64,000 nucleotides of DNA. Source: Pontimicrobium aquaticum. Lineage in GTDB: Bacteria; Bacteroidota; Bacteroidia; Flavobacteriales; Flavobacteriaceae. Below, piece by piece: positions 1 through 7,829 of this stretch. The position numbers and the translations under genes were made by a program. The DNA is taken from positions 186,001-250,000 of the forward strand of contig NZ_SUPL01000001.1 of the NCBI RefSeq assembly GCF_005047595.1, given 5' to 3'. The notes under the pieces were generated by a model. It was not told the origin of the DNA, searched no databases, and saw only the letters and a list, made by a program, of their open reading frames with translations. Numbering within the stretch: the first letter of the stretch is position 1; the number at the start of each line of letters is the position of its first letter.

Positions 1-495
1 TTGCAAGATTTAAACGCCATAGGTTATGGTGTGCCTAATAGCGATTTAAAATTAGACCTAGTTTATAACCCTTCAGGTGCTTTTTTACCAAGTGATCAAG
101 CCTCTATGGAAAAAGACTTTAAAAGAGCCTTATTAGAAGATTTCAATATTCAGTTTCACAATTTATTTGCTATTACTAATTTACCTATTTCTAGATTTTT
201 AGATTATTTGATTGCTTCCGAAAACTATGAAGATTACATGTACGCATTAGTAGAGGCCTATAATCCGATGGCTGTTGCGAATGTTATGTGCACCAATACC
301 ATTTCTGTAAGTTGGGATGGTTGGTTATACGATTGTGATTTTAATCAAATGTTAGATTTAAAAGTAGCTAGTAAAGTAAAACATATAAGTGAATATAATG
401 AAGAGGTACTCAATGACAGAAATATTGTTATTTCGCAACATTGCTATGGGTGTACAGCAGGTGCAGGTAGTAGTTGTCAAGGCTCTGTTGTATAA
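1..495 (+). CDS. arsS: Arsenosugar biosynthesis radical SAM protein ArsS (3' part, cut by window edge)
   Basis: The reading frame is open from base 1, so the gene starts outside the window and the first codon here is not a real start. The 164 visible residues match the C-terminal DUF3641 half of ArsS. ArsS is the radical SAM enzyme thought to add a 5'-deoxyadenosyl group to dimethylarsenite. Visible marks are VYNPSGAFLPSDQ near residue 22, a mid-region Cys pair, and the end motif HCYGCTAGAGSSC. Some homologues have selenocysteine in that end motif; here the codons are ordinary Cys (tgc, tgt). The N-terminal CxxxCxxC radical SAM cluster motif must lie upstream. The gene leads a tightly packed plus-strand operon that includes arsM, which supports the call. 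Confidence 0.9.
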   Translation: MQDLNAIGYGVPNSDLKLDLVYNPSGAFLPSDQASMEKDFKRALLEDFNIQFHNLFAITNLPISRFLDYLIASENYEDYMYALVEAYNPMAVANVMCTNTISVSWDGWLYDCDFNQMLDLKVASKVKHISEYNEEVLNDRNIVISQHCYGCTAGAGSSCQGSVV

Positions 496-505
496 ATTTA
501 TTTCT

Positions 506-1000
506 ATGAAACTTATAACTCAAATCTTAATTCTACTCTTTTCGATATTTAGTTTCTCACAAGAAACAATGTGTGATTTATTAAAAAACCACAATACTAA
601 AAATATTCCTTATATATCTGTACAAGAATTGGCAATGCCTAAAACAGAAGCCATTATTTTAGATGCTAGAGAACCTAAAGAATACGAAACAAGCCATATA
701 AAGAATGCTATTCATATTGGATACGATAATTTTAATATTGAAACTGTTTCAAGCATCATAAAAAACAAAGATATGCAAATTGTAGTGTATTGTTCAATTG
801 GTATTCGATCGGAAAACATTGCAAAAAAACTAAAGAAAGCTGGCTACACTAAAGTTTATAATCTCTATGGAGGTATTTTTGAATGGAAAAATAAAGATTT
901 TAATGTTTATAATTCAGAAGCAACAGAAACAGAAAGCATACATGTTTTTTCTAAAGAATGGAGCCAATGGCTAACAAAAGGAATAAAAGTATATGAGTAA
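506..1000 (+). CDS. Secreted rhodanese-like domain protein
   Basis: This is a 164-residue single-domain rhodanese. An upstream in-frame ATG at 389 lies inside arsS. The ATG at 506 is chosen because it gives a clean signal peptide (MKLITQILILLFSIFSFSQ) just after the arsS stop. The domain has LDAREPKEY near residue 52 and the catalytic loop CSIGIR with Cys96. Rhodaneses transfer sulfane sulfur or can bind oxyanions such as arsenate; the substrate here is unknown. The likely location is the periplasm. Its end overlaps the next gene by 8 bp, so translation is probably coupled within the arsenosugar operon. Confidence 0.85.
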   Translation: MKLITQILILLFSIFSFSQETMCDLLKNHNTKNIPYISVQELAMPKTEAIILDAREPKEYETSHIKNAIHIGYDNFNIETVSSIIKNKDMQIVVYCSIGIRSENIAKKLKKAGYTKVYNLYGGIFEWKNKDFNVYNSEATETESIHVFSKEWSQWLTKGIKVYE

Positions 1001-1598
1001 AAACTTGCTCATCATATTCACCCGAAATCCAGAGCTTGGTAAAGTAAAAACCCGTTTAGCAAAATCTATTGGTGAAGAAAATGCATTAACCATTTACAAA
1101 ACCCTTCTAGATAGAACTGAAAAAACAACCAGAAATTTAAAGTGCGACAAAGCTGTTTATTATTCAGTAAAAATTAGAGAGCATGATATTTGGGATACTT
1201 CAATTTATCAGAAACACCAACAACATGGAGACGATTTAGGTGTTCGCATGCACAATGCTTTTTTTGAAGCATTCAGCAATAATTATGACAAGGTTGCAAT
1301 TATAGGAAGTGACCTCTTCAATTTAAATCCAAACCATATAAATGAAGCCTTTAAAGCGTTAGGTGAAAATGATATAGTCATAGGTCCTGCTCATGATGGA
1401 GGCTACTATTTATTAGCAATGAAATCTTTATATTCACAAGTCTTTAAAAATAAAAAATGGGGAACCTCTACCGTTTTTAAAGACACTATAAAAGATTTAA
1501 AAAACAAACATCTTTATTTACTGGAAACATTAAATGATATTGATGTTTACGACGATTTAAAAAATATTCAAGCTTTTAAAAAATATTTAAATAAATGA
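993..1598 (+). CDS. DUF2064 glycosyltransferase (TIGR04282-type, arsenosugar locus)
   Basis: This 201-residue protein has a nucleotide-sugar-transferase-like fold. The N-terminal FTRNPELGKVKTRLAKSIG is the hallmark of the DUF2064 family, which is repeatedly found beside arsS and arsM. Other conserved pieces are GSDLFNLNP near residue 109 and GPAHDGGYYLLAM near 131. The length is typical. It is proposed to act late in arsenosugar formation, perhaps joining an aglycone to the arsenoribose, but the precise step is inference. It overlaps the genes on both sides (8 bp and 4 bp), so it is firmly embedded in the operon. Confidence 0.85.
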   Translation: MSKNLLIIFTRNPELGKVKTRLAKSIGEENALTIYKTLLDRTEKTTRNLKCDKAVYYSVKIREHDIWDTSIYQKHQQHGDDLGVRMHNAFFEAFSNNYDKVAIIGSDLFNLNPNHINEAFKALGENDIVIGPAHDGGYYLLAMKSLYSQVFKNKKWGTSTVFKDTIKDLKNKHLYLLETLNDIDVYDDLKNIQAFKKYLNK

Positions 1599-2407
1599 TT
1601 AAACAAATAAAAAAAACCACCGAATATTTAATAGAAAAAGGATTTGACAAACCAGAAATAGGCATTATTCTAGGTACTGGTTTAGAGCAGCTTCTTAATG
1701 AAATAGACATTATTAATGAAGTTAGTTACAACCATATTCCATACTTCCCAACAGCTACTGTAGAGTTCCATAAAGGAAAGTTAATTTATGGTGTTTTGGA
1801 AGGCAAAAAAGTAGTCGTTATGCAAGGTCGCTTTCATGTATATGAAGGCTACTCACTTCAAGATGTGACGTATCCTGTTCGTATTATGGAAAAATTAGGC
1901 ATTCATACGTTATTAGTATCTAATGCCTCAGGCGCAATTAATTTGAATTTTAACAAAGGTGAATTAATGCTTATTGATGACCATATTAATCTTCAAGGTA
2001 GTTCCCCTTTAGCTTTTAAAGGCGTTTCGCAACTAGGAGAACGGTTTACAGACATGAGCACTCCTTACGACCAAGACATTAATTCTAAGTTTGAAAACAT
2101 AGCTAAAGACAAAGGCATAAAATTGCACAAAGGTGTTTATGTAAGTGTTGTTGGACCTCAATTAGAAACAAGAGCTGAATATAGAATGCTTAAAATAATT
2201 GGCGCCGATGCTGTTGGTATGAGTACTGTTCCTGAAATAATTGTGGCCAATCATTTAAAATTAAAAGCAGCAGCAGTGTCAGTTTTAACAGATGAATGCG
2301 ACCCAGATAATCTAAAACCCATAAACATTGCTGAAATTATTGAAATGGCAGCAAAAGCAGAACCAAATATGATTACGCTTTTTAAAGAATTAATAAAACA
2401 ATTATAG
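1595..2407 (+). CDS. Purine-nucleoside phosphorylase (PNP-I, trimeric type)
   Basis: This is a 270-residue phosphorylase that splits purine nucleosides with phosphate. Visible family motifs are IILGTGLEQL near residue 24, a phosphate-binding stretch around MQGRFHVYEGY, VSNASGAIN near 110, and VGPQLETRAEYR followed by VGMSTVPE. Its start overlaps the upstream stop (ATGA). In this operon the natural substrate may be the dimethylarsenyl-deoxyadenosine made by ArsS, with loss of adenine leaving the arsenoribose. That is inference from position; ordinary purine salvage is also possible. Confidence 0.88.
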   Translation: MIKQIKKTTEYLIEKGFDKPEIGIILGTGLEQLLNEIDIINEVSYNHIPYFPTATVEFHKGKLIYGVLEGKKVVVMQGRFHVYEGYSLQDVTYPVRIMEKLGIHTLLVSNASGAINLNFNKGELMLIDDHINLQGSSPLAFKGVSQLGERFTDMSTPYDQDINSKFENIAKDKGIKLHKGVYVSVVGPQLETRAEYRMLKIIGADAVGMSTVPEIIVANHLKLKAAAVSVLTDECDPDNLKPINIAEIIEMAAKAEPNMITLFKELIKQL

Positions 2408-2820
2408 TGCATTTAAACAAACAAATAGCTGTATTAACTTTAAGATTCCTCTTAGGCTTCATATTCTTTTTTCAAGGATTTGGAAAAGTTTTTAAGTTTG
2501 GCCTAGAAAACGTTTATCAAAACTTTTTCTTGTCAAGTTATGCTGACATAATTCCTGAATTCATATTATATTTTACAGCTTATTACACCTCATTAGCAGA
2601 ATTAGTTGGAGGCGCACTCTTAATAATTGGGTTGAAAATAGATTACACACTGTATATATTAGCATCTGTATTAATAATTGTTACCATAGGCCACGGCTTA
2701 AAAGATCCTATTTGGGATTTATCACATGTTATGTTCAGAGCCATATTACTTATAAGCATTTTACTTCTCCCAAAAAAATGGGATACTATTTCTATCGATT
2801 CTTTAATGACAAAAAAATAA
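2407..2820 (+). CDS. DoxX-family membrane protein
   Basis: This small polytopic membrane protein has 137 residues and about four hydrophobic segments. The N-terminal TLRFLLGFIFFFQGFGKVF is the usual DoxX signature. It starts with GTG at 2407, which shares its G with the TAG stop of the upstream gene, so translation is coupled. DoxX-like proteins occur in redox and thiosulfate contexts but have no single known activity. One is often seen in flavobacterial arsenosugar loci, so a role linked to arsenic intermediates at the membrane is plausible but unproven. Confidence 0.8.
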   Translation: MHLNKQIAVLTLRFLLGFIFFFQGFGKVFKFGLENVYQNFFLSSYADIIPEFILYFTAYYTSLAELVGGALLIIGLKIDYTLYILASVLIIVTIGHGLKDPIWDLSHVMFRAILLISILLLPKKWDTISIDSLMTKK

Positions 2821-2838
2821 ATAAATTCGACAAAAACT

Positions 2839-3810
2839 ATGAGCAATTATTTAGAAACTACTTACGACGTATATAAAGAAGCGGCATTAACACCAGATGT
2901 AGGCTTATGTTGTACCACTAACCCTATTTGGGAATTACCAGGTTTAAAAATTCCTCGTATCATGCAGGAAATGAATTATGGTTGTGGTAGCACAGTACAT
3001 GCACGTGATTTAACCAACAACCCCAAAATGCTCTATGTTGGCGTTGGTGGTGGTATGGAACTATTGCAATTTGCTTACTTTAATCGTCAAAAAAGTGGTG
3101 TAATTGGTGTTGATGTGGTTGATGAAATGCTAGAAGCATCTCGTAAAAATTTCATTGAAGCCGAAGCGCAAAACCCTTGGTTTAAAAGTGAGTTTGTTGA
3201 TCTTAAAAAAGGCGATGCTATGAATCTTCCTGTTCAAGACAATAGTATTGATGTAGCAGCACAAAATTGCTTATTCAATATTTTTAAAGCAGACGACCTA
3301 AAAAAGGCCATTGCCGAAATGTATCGTGTATTAAAACCTCACGGACGTTTAGTAATGAGTGATCCAACCTGTGAACAACCAATGAATGATGAGCTTCGTA
3401 ATGATGAGCGTTTAAGAGCTTTATGCCTAAGTGGTAGCTTGCCAATTGCTGAATATGTAAAAGCACTAACAGATGCTGGATTTGGAACCATTGAGATTCG
3501 TGCAAGAAAACCATACAGAATCTTAGATTCTAAAAATTATCCTACGGACAAATTGATTTATATAGAATCTATTGAAGTTGCCGCAATAAAAGATCCAATG
3601 CCAAGTGATGGTCCATGTATATTTACAGGGAAAGCGGCTATCTATTTTGGTGACCAAGACTATTTTGATGACAAAGCTGGACATGTACTTTTAAAAAACC
3701 AGCCATTAGCAATTTGCGATAAAACCGCTGGAACTTTAGCAAATCTTAATCGTGATGATATTCATATTAGTGAATCTACTTATCACTATGATGGTGGAGG
3801 CTGTTGTTAA
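2839..3810 (+). CDS. arsM: Arsenosugar biosynthesis arsenite methyltransferase ArsM
   Basis: This is a 323-residue class I SAM-dependent methyltransferase that methylates As(III). The SAM-binding glycine-rich loop is LYVGVGGGMELLQFAY (about 65-80), followed by the acidic end of strand 2 (GVDVVDEML). Conserved cysteines likely to hold arsenic are Cys24/Cys25, Cys49, Cys144 (AAQNCLFNIF) and Cys196 (LRALCLSGS). The protein ends in GGGCC, an extra vicinal Cys pair. It would supply the dimethylarsenite used by ArsS. It lies 18 nt after the DoxX gene in the same operon. Confidence 0.92.
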   Translation: MSNYLETTYDVYKEAALTPDVGLCCTTNPIWELPGLKIPRIMQEMNYGCGSTVHARDLTNNPKMLYVGVGGGMELLQFAYFNRQKSGVIGVDVVDEMLEASRKNFIEAEAQNPWFKSEFVDLKKGDAMNLPVQDNSIDVAAQNCLFNIFKADDLKKAIAEMYRVLKPHGRLVMSDPTCEQPMNDELRNDERLRALCLSGSLPIAEYVKALTDAGFGTIEIRARKPYRILDSKNYPTDKLIYIESIEVAAIKDPMPSDGPCIFTGKAAIYFGDQDYFDDKAGHVLLKNQPLAICDKTAGTLANLNRDDIHISESTYHYDGGGCC

Positions 3811-3830
3811 ACACAAAAAAACATACTATA

Positions 3831-4538
3831 ATGAATCTTATAAAAAAACTATTATTTGTTCCTCTATTTATACTAGGAACTGCAGTATTTGCACAAAAAG
3901 TTAATCACGATCAATGGACTACTTTGTTAAAAACCCATGTCGATTCTAAAGGAAATGTAGATTACAAAGGGTTTAAAAAGAACGTTAATAAGTTAGATGC
4001 TTATTTAAAAACACTGTCTCAAAACAAACCAGCAAGCAACGCATCTAAAAACGAAAAATTAGCCTACTGGATAAATGTTTATAATGCCTTTACCGTAAAA
4101 TTAATTATTGATAATTACCCTATAAAAAGCATAAAAGACATTAAACAGCCTTGGGATCAAAAATTCTTTAACATTGGTGGCGAGACCATGTCCTTAAACC
4201 ATGTTGAACATGAAATACTTCGTAAAATGGCTGAACCACGCATTCACTTTGCTATTGTATGCGCTTCTTTTTCTTGTCCTAAATTACAAAACAAGGCCTT
4301 TACAGCCCATAATTTAGAGACACAATTAACAGATGCCACAAAAGAATTTTTAGCAGATACCAACCGAAATGAAATTTCAAAAAATAACATCAAGATTTCA
4401 AAAATATTCGATTGGTTTTCAAAAGACTTTACCAAAAATGGAAGCTTGATTGATTTCTTAAATCAATATTCAGACATAAATATTTCACCAAACGCTAAAA
4501 AGCGATACAAAGATTACAATTGGGACTTGAATGACTAA
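3831..4538 (+). CDS. DUF547 domain-containing secreted protein
   Basis: The ATG at 3831 is chosen over an in-frame start at 3804 that lies inside arsM. It gives a 235-residue protein with a clean signal peptide ending FAQ. The DUF547 core is easy to see: EKLAYWINVYNAFTVKLI near residue 77, then MSLNHVEHEILR and FAIVCASFSCPKL. DUF547 has no settled biochemical role, but its conserved His/Cys pattern resembles papain-like or transglutaminase-related folds. It is a frequent arsenosugar-locus neighbour. Its 3' end overlaps the next glycosyltransferase by 8 bp. Confidence 0.85.
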   Translation: MNLIKKLLFVPLFILGTAVFAQKVNHDQWTTLLKTHVDSKGNVDYKGFKKNVNKLDAYLKTLSQNKPASNASKNEKLAYWINVYNAFTVKLIIDNYPIKSIKDIKQPWDQKFFNIGGETMSLNHVEHEILRKMAEPRIHFAIVCASFSCPKLQNKAFTAHNLETQLTDATKEFLADTNRNEISKNNIKISKIFDWFSKDFTKNGSLIDFLNQYSDINISPNAKKRYKDYNWDLND

Positions 4539-5361
4539 AATTTTAATCATTATTCCAATACTTAATGAAGCAGAAACTATTAAGCATCTGTTAGAACATT
4601 TATTAAAAAATTCATCAAAAGAAAACATTGCAGAAATTATTGTTGTTGATGGTGGAAGTACTGATGCATCGAAAGATATAGTTTTACCTTTTGTCACTTC
4701 AAGTGAATCAAATGTCAGTTTGAGTGTGGTCACTGAGCAAAGTCGAAGTGCAGTCGAAAACAAATTTGATTTGTATCGAGAATCAGATAAAAAAGGGCTT
4801 GATACTTTTCCGCAAAGCGAAAACACTCGACCTGACATTCTATTAAAAAACTCAGAAAAAGGCAGAGCCAAACAAATGAATACTGGCTCAAGCTTTGCTA
4901 CAGGTGATATTTTATACTTCTTACATGCCGATTCGTTTCCTCCTAAAAATTTTGACCTATACATTATTAATGAAGTTGAAAAAGGGAATTTAGCAGGTTG
5001 TTTTCGATTACAGTTTAATCATAACCACTGGTGGTTGCGCTTAGCAAGTTGGCTTACACAGTTTCGTTGGAGAGCCTGTCGTGGTGGCGACCAAAGTCAG
5101 TTTATTACAAAAGAACTGTTTGATGAGATTGGTGGTTTTGATGAAGCTTATACAATTTATGAAGACAACATTTTAATTAACGAGCTTTATAAACGAAAGC
5201 AATTTACAGTCATTAACAAAAAGCTCATCACCTCTGCACGTCGTTACAAACAACACGGTATTTGGAAACTACAATATCACTTTTGGACTATTTACGTGAA
5301 AAAATGGCTAGGTGCTTCTGCTGAAGAGCTTTATGATTACTATAAGAAATATGTTGCTTAA
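4531..5361 (+). CDS. GT2 glycosyltransferase, arsenosugar type (TIGR04283), with an internal repeat-derived insert
   Basis: This is a 276-residue GT-A fold transferase. Motifs are PILNEAETI near residue 8, VDGGSTD near 40, EKGRAKQMN near 109, the DxD-like LHADSFPP near 131, and GGDQSQFITKELFDEIGGF. In ordinary members only a short loop separates VDGGSTD from EKGRAKQMN. Here about 50 extra residues sit there (about 54-107), encoded by a palindromic repeat element (4713-4837) that keeps the frame. The gene therefore looks intact but is longer than usual. It is the last plus-strand gene of the arsS-arsM operon. Confidence 0.87.
   Translation: MTKILIIIPILNEAETIKHLLEHLLKNSSKENIAEIIVVDGGSTDASKDIVLPFVTSSESNVSLSVVTEQSRSAVENKFDLYRESDKKGLDTFPQSENTRPDILLKNSEKGRAKQMNTGSSFATGDILYFLHADSFPPKNFDLYIINEVEKGNLAGCFRLQFNHNHWWLRLASWLTQFRWRACRGGDQSQFITKELFDEIGGFDEAYTIYEDNILINELYKRKQFTVINKKLITSARRYKQHGIWKLQYHFWTIYVKKWLGASAEELYDYYKKYVA
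4713..4837 (+). repeat. Palindromic repeat element inserted in frame within a coding sequence
   Basis: Outer arms are AATGTCAGTTTGAGTG (4711-4726) and CACTCGACCTGACATT (4824-4839), which pair at 14 of 16 positions. An inner arm GTATCGAGAA (about 4774-4783) faces CTTGATAC (about 4799-4806). The same outer and inner arms in the same order occur in the intergenic element at 46273-46391, so both belong to one repeat family. Here the element is read through without a stop and adds about 42 residues to a glycosyltransferase. Confidence 0.85.
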
Positions 5362-5366
5362 TTGCT

Positions 5367-6365
5367 TCAGTATGTTTCCTTAATTATTGCTTCAACAGGC
5401 TTATTCTGTGGTGTAAATTGGGTGTTGTTTTCACCACCACTTTTTTCATGGTTGCGAAACCATTTCCAAATAAAGCCTCCAGCAAACCAGTCTTCTTGCC
5501 AAAAGGTATCGAATAATGCCTTGGTAGTGTTTACCTGAGCTTTCATGTTTACACTGTTCATATTTCTGTCAGATTTCCAAGGTTCTTTTCCAGAATAATC
5601 CACACTTCTATATCCAAATTCAGTGAATAAGATGGGTTTGTCAAATTTATCAGAAACCTCACTTATAACTGCTTTATGTGCCTTCCAACCTTCTAAACAT
5701 TCTTCAACAGTTGGTGTTTGTGCATCGCTAACAGGAAAGTAAGCATCCACACCAATATAATCTAATTCACTCCAAAATGGTGTACGCTTAAATTCATCCC
5801 AATTGGCTGCATACGTAAGTTTGCCTTTATAAACTTTTTTAATTTTATTTATTAATTCGTGCCAATACTCTGGTCTGTGCTCAATAAATTTTTCTAATTC
5901 TGTTCCAATACAAAGTAATTCAGCATTTGTTTGTTCTGCTAATTCGGCAAAATCCAAAATAAACCTTGAATATGACGCTTCAAACTGTTGCCATTTTTCT
6001 TCCGATGTCATTGTTACATGACCAGTAAAATTACCTCTACCTATCCAAATATGAGGTTTCATCATAACTTTAACTCCTTGCGCATGCAATACTTCTATAT
6101 ACTGTTTAGCGCCTTGCTTTGATTCGCCAAACCATTGTCTCTTTGTATTATAGATAATGGTAGGACTGTTAACATCTCTAAAAAAACCAAAAGGCATAAT
6201 AGCTGCGTAGTTGGCGTTAATGTTAACTAATGGCTTTACGTGTTCAACTGAAATAGAATCTCTAGACGCTACAAAACTCACACCATTTATTTTTGGAGTT
6301 TTATACGTTGTCATACTACAAGAGCATAAAAGGAATATCAAACAAAGCCTAAAAACTATCTTCAT
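5367..6365 (-). CDS. GH113-like glycoside hydrolase lipoprotein
   Basis: This is a 332-residue TIM-barrel hydrolase. The start MKIVFRLCLIFLLCSCS suggests a lipoprotein signal with lipidated Cys16. Sequence after NGVSFVA and the pair CIGTELEKF (Glu156) and LFTEFGYRS (Glu249) fit the acid/base and nucleophile of clan A barrels of the GH113 (beta-mannanase) kind. The substrate cannot be told from sequence. It stands alone on the minus strand, convergent with the arsenosugar operon (6 bp apart) and divergent from the FAD oxidoreductase. Similar genes are common near arsenosugar clusters in this family, so a glycan-trimming role is possible. Confidence 0.75.
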   Translation of the reverse strand: MKIVFRLCLIFLLCSCSMTTYKTPKINGVSFVASRDSISVEHVKPLVNINANYAAIMPFGFFRDVNSPTIIYNTKRQWFGESKQGAKQYIEVLHAQGVKVMMKPHIWIGRGNFTGHVTMTSEEKWQQFEASYSRFILDFAELAEQTNAELLCIGTELEKFIEHRPEYWHELINKIKKVYKGKLTYAANWDEFKRTPFWSELDYIGVDAYFPVSDAQTPTVEECLEGWKAHKAVISEVSDKFDKPILFTEFGYRSVDYSGKEPWKSDRNMNSVNMKAQVNTTKALFDTFWQEDWFAGGFIWKWFRNHEKSGGENNTQFTPQNKPVEAIIKETY

Positions 6366-6459
6366 AAGTGTTAATTAATTTCTAAATTTAAACAATCTGA
6401 AATTATCTAGTTAAGGATTTAACAAAACCTTCGACAAACCTTTTAACTAAACCAAAACT

Positions 6460-7827
6460 ATGGAGCATATTGTTATTATTGGAAATGGAATTTCTGGCGT
6501 TACAGCCGCTAGACATATTCGAAAACTTTCCGATAAAAAAATTACTATTGTTTCGGCAGAATCAGATTATTTTTTCTCTCGCACTGCTCTTATGTATGTG
6601 TATATGGGACATTTAAAGTTTGAACATACACAACCTTATGAAAATTGGTTTTGGAAAAAAAATCGCATCAATTTAAAAAATGGATATGTCGAAAACGTAG
6701 ATACAGAAAACAGCACTTTACATTTTGCTAATGGCGACAGTTTACATTACGACAAGCTTATTATTGCCACTGGAAGCAAACCCAACAAGTTTGGATGGCC
6801 TGGGCAAAACTTAAATGGTGTCATGGGAATGTATCACAAACAAGATTTAGAGAAGCTAGAAACATATGCGCCTAATAATAAAGTGTGTAAACGTGCTGTA
6901 ATTGTTGGTGGTGGACTCATTGGTATTGAACTAGCAGAAATGCTACATTCTCGTCATATTCCAGTAACGTTTTTAGTTCGTGAATCTAGTTTTTGGAATG
7001 GTGTACTACCCAATGAAGAAAGTCAAATGATAAATAAAGAAATTATAAGCAACGGCATTGATTTACGTTTATCATCTAATTTAAAAGAAATAATTTCGGA
7101 TAAAAACGGAAAAGTTAAATCTGTAATTATTCAAGAAACTGGAGAAGAAATTCCTTGTAATGTTGTTGGATTAACAGCTGGTGTGTCCCCAAATATTGAT
7201 TTTTTAAAAGATTCAAATACTCGTACTGAGTCTGGTCAAAGTATTGAAACTGGTAGAGGTGTGAAAGTGAATCGCTACTTAGAAACTAACATCTCAAATA
7301 TTTATGCTATTGGTGATTGTGCAGAGCAACTTGACCCAATAGGAAATCGCAGACCAATTGAAGCAGTTTGGTACACAGGGCGTATGATGGGAGAAACCAT
7401 TGCGCAAACCATTTGTGGTAATCGTATAGAATATAAACCTGGACATTGGTTTAACTCAGCTAAGTTTTTTGACATTGAATATCAAACCTACGGTTGGGTT
7501 TGGGCACAACCTAAAGAAAATGAAGCGCGTTTTTATTGGGAACATGAAAGTGGCAAGAAATGCATTCATATTAGTTATGATAAAAACACAGGCGAATTTA
7601 TTGGAATCAACACTTTTGGCATACGAATGCGTCATGAGTTTTTTGATAAAATGCTGACTGAAAAACAATCGGTAAAATATGTGCTAGAACATTTAGCTGA
7701 CGCCAATTTTGACCCTGAATTTTATAAACTCCATGAAAAAGAGATTGTAACAAAATTCAACATTGAAAATGTCTCAAATATTCAATTAAAAAAGAAAAAC
7801 TGGAAACGAATCTTTAAAGTCAACTAA
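6460..7827 (+). CDS. NAD(P)/FAD-dependent oxidoreductase
   Basis: This is a 455-residue two-dinucleotide-fold flavoprotein. FAD-binding GNGISG is at residues 8-13, LIIATGSKP near 104, the NAD(P)-binding GGGLIG near 151, and the second FAD motif IYAIGDCAEQ near 285. It resembles the nitrite-reductase or rubredoxin-reductase branch. The gene is 2 nt upstream of a membrane polyferredoxin, so the two probably form an electron-transfer pair, with NAD(P)H electrons passed to iron-sulfur clusters. The final acceptor is unknown. Proximity to the arsenosugar operon suggests, but does not prove, reduction of an arsenical or sulfur species. Confidence 0.82.
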   Translation: MEHIVIIGNGISGVTAARHIRKLSDKKITIVSAESDYFFSRTALMYVYMGHLKFEHTQPYENWFWKKNRINLKNGYVENVDTENSTLHFANGDSLHYDKLIIATGSKPNKFGWPGQNLNGVMGMYHKQDLEKLETYAPNNKVCKRAVIVGGGLIGIELAEMLHSRHIPVTFLVRESSFWNGVLPNEESQMINKEIISNGIDLRLSSNLKEIISDKNGKVKSVIIQETGEEIPCNVVGLTAGVSPNIDFLKDSNTRTESGQSIETGRGVKVNRYLETNISNIYAIGDCAEQLDPIGNRRPIEAVWYTGRMMGETIAQTICGNRIEYKPGHWFNSAKFFDIEYQTYGWVWAQPKENEARFYWEHESGKKCIHISYDKNTGEFIGINTFGIRMRHEFFDKMLTEKQSVKYVLEHLADANFDPEFYKLHEKEIVTKFNIENVSNIQLKKKNWKRIFKVN

Positions 7828-7829
7828 CT

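Noticed and set aside
389-505. Extended start for the rhodanese gene
   Set aside because: It lies inside arsS in another frame, and the internal ATG at 506 gives a signal peptide.
4531-5361. Pseudogene call for the glycosyltransferase with the insert
   Set aside because: The frame is open throughout, and motifs on both sides of the insert are intact.
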